Source: Bryobacterales bacterium (lineage in GTDB: Bacteria; Acidobacteriota; Terriglobia; Bryobacterales; Bryobacteraceae). Taken from it: a stretch of DNA of 49,759 nt. The translations under genes were made by a program, and so were the position numbers. Where the stretch lies: positions 1-49,759 of the forward strand of contig PMUP01000072.1 in assembly GCA_003166865.1 (NCBI GenBank). The letters are read 5' to 3'. This document shows, piece after piece, positions 41,624-49,759 of the stretch (position 1 is the stretch's first letter; every line of letters begins with the position of its first letter). The notes beneath the pieces are model-generated. The model worked only from the letters and a program-made list of their open reading frames with translations, made no database searches and was not told the DNA's origin.

Positions 41624-42298
41624 TCACTTACTTTTGAGCTTCCACTCAATTTGCCGGATCATTCCGAGCCAAACTTCGGCATCGTGGCCGGCCAGATTCA
41701 GCCGCCGGACCAATCTGCGAATCTTCGCGGGGGAACCTTCCGAATGCACGTATCCCGACGCCTCCAGCACTTCCGTCAGCAGCGTGGTGAGCCGATCCAA
41801 CTCCTCAGCAGTGGCCGGTTTGCGCTTGTCGGGCCTGGGCGCCGCGGCCTTACGCACCAGTTCATAGAGACATACTGCGACCGCCTGCCCGAGATTCATG
41901 GAGCCGTCGGTACCAATGCGGAGCAGCCAATGGCAGTAGCTTATGTCATCGTTTGACAAGCCGAATTTTTCGGAACCGAACAGCAGCGCGACGGGCGCCG
42001 CGGCCAGCGTCCGGCGGATCAAACGCGCGCCGTACTCGAGCGAGCGCAGCGGATGCTGCAACTCACGGTGGCCGAGCGAAGTGGTTCCTACCACCAGCCT
42101 GCAATCGGCGATGGCCTCAGCCAGCGTCGGGAACTCCTCGGAATCGCGCAGAATCTGGTGCGCATGCACCGCCGAACGGGCTTCCTGAAACGCGACTTGG
42201 TAGGGATTCACCAAGCGCAGCCGCCGGAATCCGAAATTGCTCATGGCTCGCGCGGCAGCGCCGATATTGAGGGGATTTCGCGGGGCGACCAGAATCAC
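41624..42298 (-). CDS. TrmJ/SpoU-like RNA methyltransferase
   Basis: About 224 residues. RVILVAPRNPLNIGAAARAMSNFGF, ALLFGSEKFGLSNDD and GSMNLGQAVAVCLYE are the three SPOUT motifs of the TrmH/TrmJ family, which 2'-O-methylate tRNA (position 32 in TrmJ). The start is unclear: GTG 42298 just opens the first strand. The only other ATG in frame (42439) lies inside speA and would add out-of-frame low-complexity sequence. Confidence 0.82.
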   Translation of the reverse strand: MILVAPRNPLNIGAAARAMSNFGFRRLRLVNPYQVAFQEARSAVHAHQILRDSEEFPTLAEAIADCRLVVGTTSLGHRELQHPLRSLEYGARLIRRTLAAAPVALLFGSEKFGLSNDDISYCHWLLRIGTDGSMNLGQAVAVCLYELVRKAAAPRPDKRKPATAEELDRLTTLLTEVLEASGYVHSEGSPAKIRRLVRRLNLAGHDAEVWLGMIRQIEWKLKSK

Positions 42299-42332
42299 CC
42301 GCAGGTTGTCGTGAAGGTCGGACGATTCGCCG

Positions 42333-44255
<1,923 letters not shown>

Positions 44256-44356
44256 TTCGTACTTACCTCCAACAACAGGGCGTTAGACTTCAGTGTCCTG
44301 CGAATTGGCGGCCAGAGCAAGTAGTTTCTTGACTGGACGGGAGTTTGAACGTTTGG

Positions 44357-44524
44357 TTACGAAGCAGCGCCGCTGCCGTTTCCGTGGCGCTCATACCATT
44401 TCCGGACGATGTCTGTCAGCGCCGCCAGCTTCTCGTCGGTATGCTTCTGGCTGTCGGCGAGAGCCAGCATCGTTTCCGCGAGTTTCTGGATTGCCGTCTC
44501 CGCGCGCTCCGTGCGGTCGTTCAT
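44357..44524 (-). CDS. Short coiled-coil hypothetical protein
   Basis: 55 residues from ATG 44524 (MNDRTERAETAIQKLAETMLALADSQKHTDEKLAALTDIVRKWYERHGNGSGAAS). It is one heptad-type helix with a glycine/serine tail. Short proteins of this kind are common in acidobacteria. It may have no function; confidence is modest because of its length. Confidence 0.5.
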   Translation of the reverse strand: MNDRTERAETAIQKLAETMLALADSQKHTDEKLAALTDIVRKWYERHGNGSGAAS

Positions 44525-44569
44525 CAGCACCTGCTGGCTCAATGTTAGCTAAAAGTTCTGCTCGTCCGC

Positions 44570-45010
44570 TCACACCCGAAATGTATCGGCCCGCCACGTC
44601 ACAATGGCCTTCTTGATGTCCTTCGACGCCATCCTCGCCGTCAACACCTTCGCCACCAAGGCGGGCAGTTCTTCCTCTGACGCGAACCGCAGCGCGACCA
44701 ATTGGGATTCAGTGAGCTCTCCGATGCGTGAGCGCAACTCGGCGGACAACAACGTTTGTAGCCTCAGCCGCTCCTCCAGCCGGATCAGCCGGTCCTGCAC
44801 CCGCAACGAATTCGTCCGAATCAAGAACACGGCCACCGGCAACAGAATTCCGATCAGCAGCAAGATCCACGCGTCTAATCGATGGTAGCGCCGAACCACG
44901 TTGACGATGCTGAGGATCAGCAACACCAGGGTGCCCGGAAGCAGAAAGAAGTGAAACGGCGGATGTAACCGCACGTGATTGGCGAACGACTGCGGAAGTT
45001 TCTCGGCCAT
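44570..45010 (-). CDS. DUF6526-like membrane protein
   Basis: 146 residues. Two membrane helices (FFLLPGTLVLLILSIVNVV and WILLLIGILLPVAVFLI) are followed by a soluble helical part (RVQDRLIRLEERLRLQTLLSAELRSRIGELTESQLVALRFASEEELPALVAKVL). This layout fits the DUF6526 family. Function unknown. Its ribosome site lies within a hairpin (45012-45028). Confidence 0.75.
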   Translation of the reverse strand: MAEKLPQSFANHVRLHPPFHFFLLPGTLVLLILSIVNVVRRYHRLDAWILLLIGILLPVAVFLIRTNSLRVQDRLIRLEERLRLQTLLSAELRSRIGELTESQLVALRFASEEELPALVAKVLTARMASKDIKKAIVTWRADTFRV

Positions 45011-45011
45011 G

Positions 45012-45049
45012 GACCCTCCTTTAGGGTCAGGCGCTTCAGGGAGAAGCGC
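45012..45049 (-). promoter_or_regulatory. Tandem hairpins over the DUF6526-like ribosome site
   Basis: GACCCT/AGGGTC (45012-45028, 5-base loop) includes the AAAGGAGG ribosome site of the minus-strand gene in its loop and stem. GCGCTTC/GAAGCGC (45031-45049) follows directly. Translational control is possible. Confidence 0.45.
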
Positions 45050-45168
45050 TTGAATTCATTGCTCCAACTATGCTAGGGTAACCTCTTTGGGACATCGTTT
45101 TTGGGCGTGCGCTATCGTCTGAATGCAGGCGCCTTCTCGTAGTCTACAAGTTCCCTTCTAAAGACATA

Positions 45169-45618
45169 ATGGAATCGACGTTACACGACCTGGGTCAACT
45201 CCTGCTAAAGGCCATCCCGACGGTATTCCTTTTGCTGGTTGTCCACTTCTATCTGAAGCGGATGTTCTTCGGTCCAATGGCCGACGTGCTGGCCAAGCGG
45301 AGGGCGGCGACCGAAGGCCAGCGGGAATCGGCCGAGGCGACGCGTGGCAGGGCGGCTGAACAGCTTGCGTCCATTGAAGCTCAATTGCTACAGGCGCGCG
45401 AAGCGATCTATCAGGAACAGGAAGAGGCGCGCCGAGGTTGGATAGGCGATCAGGGCACCCAATTAGACGCGGCCCGACAGCAAGCGCACGAGCTGATCCA
45501 TCAATCGGATCAGCTATTGGCCGCGGAGGCCGTCGGCGCCAAAAGCCAATTGGCCGGCACCGCGGACGATCTGGCCGATCAAATCGCGCAAACATTGCTG
45601 AAGAGGACCGCCGCCTGA
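45169..45618 (+). CDS. atpF: ATP synthase F0 subunit b
   Basis: 149 residues. N-terminal membrane helix (AIPTVFLLLVVHFYLKRMFFGPM, the usual subunit b motif with F.P), then a long charged stalk helix (RRAATEGQRESAEATRGRAAEQLASIEAQLLQAREAIYQEQEEARRG). It forms the peripheral stalk of F0F1. It is the first gene of the atp operon here; no a or c subunit gene precedes it. One base overlaps the second b-type gene (TGATG). Confidence 0.88.
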   Translation: MESTLHDLGQLLLKAIPTVFLLLVVHFYLKRMFFGPMADVLAKRRAATEGQRESAEATRGRAAEQLASIEAQLLQAREAIYQEQEEARRGWIGDQGTQLDAARQQAHELIHQSDQLLAAEAVGAKSQLAGTADDLADQIAQTLLKRTAA

Positions 45619-46208
45619 TGCGCAGAGCAACCCTGGCAGTCGCGCTTGGCTTGGCTTTCGCGTCTTACGCGCTGCCGCAGGACTCGGCGGCGCAGAAACA
45701 GGACGCGGAGCAGGGCGATCCCTGGATCTGGTGGAAGTGGGCGAATTTCTTGATTCTCGCCGGCGGGCTGGGATATCTGATCCGCAAGCACGTGCCGCCG
45801 CTTTTTCAAAAGCAATCCGCGGATATTCAGAGCGCGCTGGCCGAGGCTGCAAAAATCAAGCAGGAAGCCACCGCTTACGCTGCCAGCGTCGAGACGCGGC
45901 TGGCCAATCTCCAAAACGAAATACAACGGCTGCGCGAAAGTGCCCATTCTGAAATGACTGCGGAAAGCGAGCGCATCCGCCGCGAAACGGAGCATCACCT
46001 CCAGCGAATCCGTGAGCAGACCGCGCAAGAGATCGAGCTGATGACCCGCGCTGCCAAAGACGAGCTGCGGAAATACGCCGCCGAACTCGCCATCGGGCTG
46101 GCCGAGGAGCGCATTCGCTTCCGCATGAACCCTGAGACTCAAGACCGGCTGGTGAACGGATTCGTTCACGATATGCACGAGCGCGCCACTCCCCGGACGG
46201 CGAACTGA
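45618..46208 (+). CDS. atpF: ATP synthase F0 subunit b' with signal peptide
   Basis: 196 residues. It starts with a signal-like segment (MRRATLAVALGLAFASYALPQ), then a second hydrophobic helix (WWKWANFLILAGGLGYLIRKHVPPLF), the true b-type membrane anchor, and a long stalk helix (SALAEAAKIKQEATAYAASVETRLANLQNEIQRLRE). Two different b subunits in one operon suggest a heterodimeric stalk, as in cyanobacteria and chloroplasts. The signal peptide is unusual but known in some bacteria. Confidence 0.85.
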   Translation: MRRATLAVALGLAFASYALPQDSAAQKQDAEQGDPWIWWKWANFLILAGGLGYLIRKHVPPLFQKQSADIQSALAEAAKIKQEATAYAASVETRLANLQNEIQRLRESAHSEMTAESERIRRETEHHLQRIREQTAQEIELMTRAAKDELRKYAAELAIGLAEERIRFRMNPETQDRLVNGFVHDMHERATPRTAN

Positions 46209-46211
46209 TTT

Positions 46212-46766
46212 ATGGCATCCGCTGTTGCGAACCGTTACGCGCAAGCCCTGGTTGATGTGGTGATGGCGCCGGGTTCACCGTTGAAGCCGGAGGACGCGGT
46301 GGCGCAATTGCGCGCCGTGGACGCGATCTTTCAGGAATCGCTTGAGTTGCGCAACGCGATGCTTACGCCCGCCATCCAAAACTCGCGCAAGCGCGCCGTG
46401 CTGGCCAAGCTGCTTGAGAGAACCGGCGGATCGACGCTCATCCGCAATTTCACCTACGTGCTGATCGATCACCGGCGCATCGCAATCATCGGAGAAATCC
46501 GCGAAGCCTTCGAGCTGCAGCTCGACGAGCGGCTGGGCTTTGCGCGCGCGGAAGTGACTTCAGCGGCGCCGCTCGACCCCGGCGTGGGCGTGAATCTGGA
46601 AGCGGAACTGTCCCGGCTCACGGGGAAACGCATGCGCCTGCGGTTTGACGTCGATCCGGCTTTGCTCGGCGGCGTCGTGGCGCGAATCGGATCTACGGTA
46701 TATGACGGGTCGCTCCGGGGGGAGCTGCGCCAGTTGGCCAAGAAGCTAGCAGGGCAGCCGGGCTGA
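46212..46766 (+). CDS. atpH: ATP synthase F1 subunit delta
   Basis: 184 residues. The N-terminal helical domain begins SAVANRYAQALVDVV, and the C-terminal motif DPALLGGVVARIGSTVYDGSLRGELRQLAKKL is the delta (OSCP) signature. It links the stalk to the F1 head. It is three bases after the b' gene. Confidence 0.93.
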   Translation: MASAVANRYAQALVDVVMAPGSPLKPEDAVAQLRAVDAIFQESLELRNAMLTPAIQNSRKRAVLAKLLERTGGSTLIRNFTYVLIDHRRIAIIGEIREAFELQLDERLGFARAEVTSAAPLDPGVGVNLEAELSRLTGKRMRLRFDVDPALLGGVVARIGSTVYDGSLRGELRQLAKKLAGQPG

Positions 46767-46802
46767 GCTGGCTCGACGAACTCAGGTGACGAATAAGGGT
46801 GA

Positions 46803-48344
<1,542 letters not shown>

Positions 48345-48347
48345 CCC

Positions 48348-49211
48348 ATGCCCAGCCTGATCGATTTACGCCGGCGCATCCGCTCGGTGAAAAACACGCA
48401 GCAGATCACCAAGGCCATGAAAGTGGTCTCGGCCGCGAAGCTGCGGCGCGCGCAGGACCGCGTGATCGCGGCCAGGCCCTACGCGCAAATTATCCAGCGC
48501 ATGCTGGCGAATGTGGCGCAAGCCGCTGCCGAACAGAATGAAGACGAAGAGATCGAGTTGCTGGCCCGGCGGCCCGAGAAGCGCATTCTATTGCTGGTGA
48601 TCACGGCCGACCGCGGCCTGGCCGGCGCCTTCAACTCCAACGTGATCCGCACGGCGCAAAAGTTCATCGGCGAGCACCGCGAGACCGAAGTCCACTTGGA
48701 ACTGATTGGGCGAAAGGGCCGCGAGTTTTTTAAGCGGCGCCACTCGAAGATCACGGGCGAGTATACCACGCTCTTTCAGAAACCCCCACGCTACGAAGAC
48801 GCTCTGGAGATCGCGCGCAAGGTGATCGAGATGTTCCGCAAAGCCGAAATCGACTCCATCTACGTGGTTGGGAACAACTTTAAGAGCATGATGGCGTCGC
48901 TGCTTGTGACTGCGCGTCTGCTGCCGGTGGAGCTTCCCGAGAAGCAGGAGCAGATCGACTATATCTATGAACAGCCGCCGGGTGAATTGCTGGCGGCGCT
49001 GCTGCCGCGCTACATCGAATCGCAGATTTATCGCGCCATGCTCGAGTCCGACGCTGCCCAGCACGCCGCGCGCATGACCGCCATGGAAGCCGCCAGTTCC
49101 AACGCCTCCGATGTCATCAGCGCTCTGACGCTCAGGATGAACCGGGTCCGGCAAGCCAGTATTACCAGAGAGATTATCGAAATCGTGAGCGGCGCCGCGG
49201 CACTGGATTGA
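48348..49211 (+). CDS. atpG: ATP synthase F1 subunit gamma
   Basis: 287 residues. The N-terminal coiled-coil helix (DLRRRIRSVKNTQQITKAMKVVSAAKLRRAQDRV) and C-terminal signature (MTAMEAASSNASDVISALTLRMNRVRQASITREIIEIVSGAAAL) define the rotating shaft. It is 3 bases after atpA. Confidence 0.97.
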   Translation: MPSLIDLRRRIRSVKNTQQITKAMKVVSAAKLRRAQDRVIAARPYAQIIQRMLANVAQAAAEQNEDEEIELLARRPEKRILLLVITADRGLAGAFNSNVIRTAQKFIGEHRETEVHLELIGRKGREFFKRRHSKITGEYTTLFQKPPRYEDALEIARKVIEMFRKAEIDSIYVVGNNFKSMMASLLVTARLLPVELPEKQEQIDYIYEQPPGELLAALLPRYIESQIYRAMLESDAAQHAARMTAMEAASSNASDVISALTLRMNRVRQASITREIIEIVSGAAALD

Positions 49212-49259
49212 AGCCGCCGCATTAGATTAGAGCCGCGGGCGCTAGACTAAAGAGGATTT

Positions 49260-49759
49260 ATGGAAACCACAACAGGGACGCAGGTCGTAGGCAAGGTCAT
49301 CCAGGTGTCCGGCCCGGCCATCGACGTTCAGTTCCCAGAGCACCAGATTCCTGTGATCAACACCGCCATCCACATCACCAGCGAAGGTTTTGATACAAGC
49401 GTCCCGATCGACGTGATGGTGGAAGTAGCACAACACATCGGCGAAGGCCGTGTGCGCACCATCGCGCTGCAACCTACCGACGGCATGGTGCGCGGGATGA
49501 AAGCCGTTAGCCTGGGCCACGGCGTCGAAGTTCCGGTCGGAAACGAGACCCTCGGGAGAGTGATGAACGTCATCGGCGAGCCGGTGGACAACATGGGTCC
49601 GGTCAATACCGCTCAGAAGTGGCCCATTCATCGGCAGGCGCCCGCCTTCGACGAGCAGGCCACCGAGCTGCAGATGTTCGAGACCGGCATCAAGGTGATC
49701 GATTTGCTTGAACCCTACCTGCGCGGCGGAAAAATCGGGCTGTTCGGCGGCGCGGGCGT
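49260..49759 (+). CDS. atpD: ATP synthase F1 subunit beta, 3' end missing
   Basis: 166 residues are visible from ATG 49260, AGAGGA just upstream. GKVIQVSGPAIDVQFPEHQIP, MVEVAQHIGEGRVRTIAL and LGRVMNVIGEPVDNMGPV are standard beta-subunit segments. The window ends inside the Walker A loop (GLFGGAG). This is the catalytic subunit. Confidence 0.96.
   Translation, partial: METTTGTQVVGKVIQVSGPAIDVQFPEHQIPVINTAIHITSEGFDTSVPIDVMVEVAQHIGEGRVRTIALQPTDGMVRGMKAVSLGHGVEVPVGNETLGRVMNVIGEPVDNMGPVNTAQKWPIHRQAPAFDEQATELQMFETGIKVIDLLEPYLRGGKIGLFGGAG

Overview
The window looks like a chromosome segment from a soil acidobacterium of the Solibacter/Bryobacter type. This is an inference from gene style: GC-rich coding DNA, many HlyD/MFS/TolC efflux genes, a cytochrome c fused to a copper-monooxygenase-like domain, a DUF6526-type membrane protein, and TonB proteins starting (M/V)FEQS. 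No rRNA, CRISPR array or prophage was seen. Coding is dense on both strands and no stretch over about 300 bases lacks a gene.

Layout. 1-6600: end of a radical SAM/SPASM gene, an orphan recombinase-domain protein, an exported amidohydrolase, and sugar-type oxidoreductases (Gfo/Idh/MocA, aldo/keto reductase, SDR) with a MetE-like zinc protein. 6612-8594: an ECF sigma/anti-sigma pair flanked by two exported LTxxQ (Spy/CpxP-like) proteins, behind an ECF-type promoter. 8824-19357: acetyltransferase, MacA-like adaptor plus ABC ATPase without a permease, then a five-gene minus-strand efflux operon (TolC, HlyD, DHA2 MFS, cytidylate-kinase-like protein, second HlyD), a TonB protein and a DedA protein. 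19406-25237: DNA ligase LigA, a diacylglycerol-kinase-like protein that appears to need an ATT start, a YdjM-like membrane protein, a RodZ-type HTH protein and the cytochrome/monooxygenase.

25303-29453 is the most unusual part. A 4151-bp segment is bounded by a perfect 25-bp inverted repeat and a 6-bp direct repeat (GCCTCT), so it looks like a transposon. It carries a tRNA-like sequence with an elongated anticodon arm, a small unknown protein, a membrane-anchored dCTP-deaminase-fold protein lacking the usual catalytic Glu, an IS1-like transposase preceded by an overlapping 55-codon ORF, a coiled-coil/winged-helix protein and an AT-hook-like small protein. Two of its genes sit 6 bp behind near-identical promoters whose -35/-10 spacer is a palindrome, which suggests leaderless, co-repressed transcription.

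29495-40428: a small lipoprotein, a HEPN two-gene cassette, a coupled cysteine-biosynthesis operon (CysM-like synthase, JAMM protease, and a CysO/MoeB/rhodanese fusion), a dienelactone hydrolase, a frameshifted haloalkane-dehalogenase-like pseudogene, a P460-like cytochrome, TauE/SafE, and the sulfate assimilation operon cysD-cysN-cysH (APS-reductase type). Then comes a small overlapping gene pair that resembles a secreted nuclease toxin with its immunity protein. 40466-45010: VOC/AraC, TrmJ-like methyltransferase, SpeA and small membrane or coiled-coil proteins. 45169-49759: ATP synthase operon b-b'-delta-alpha-gamma-beta, with the beta gene cut by the window end. The a and c subunit genes are not next to it.

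All functions are read from motifs and family knowledge. No database search was possible.
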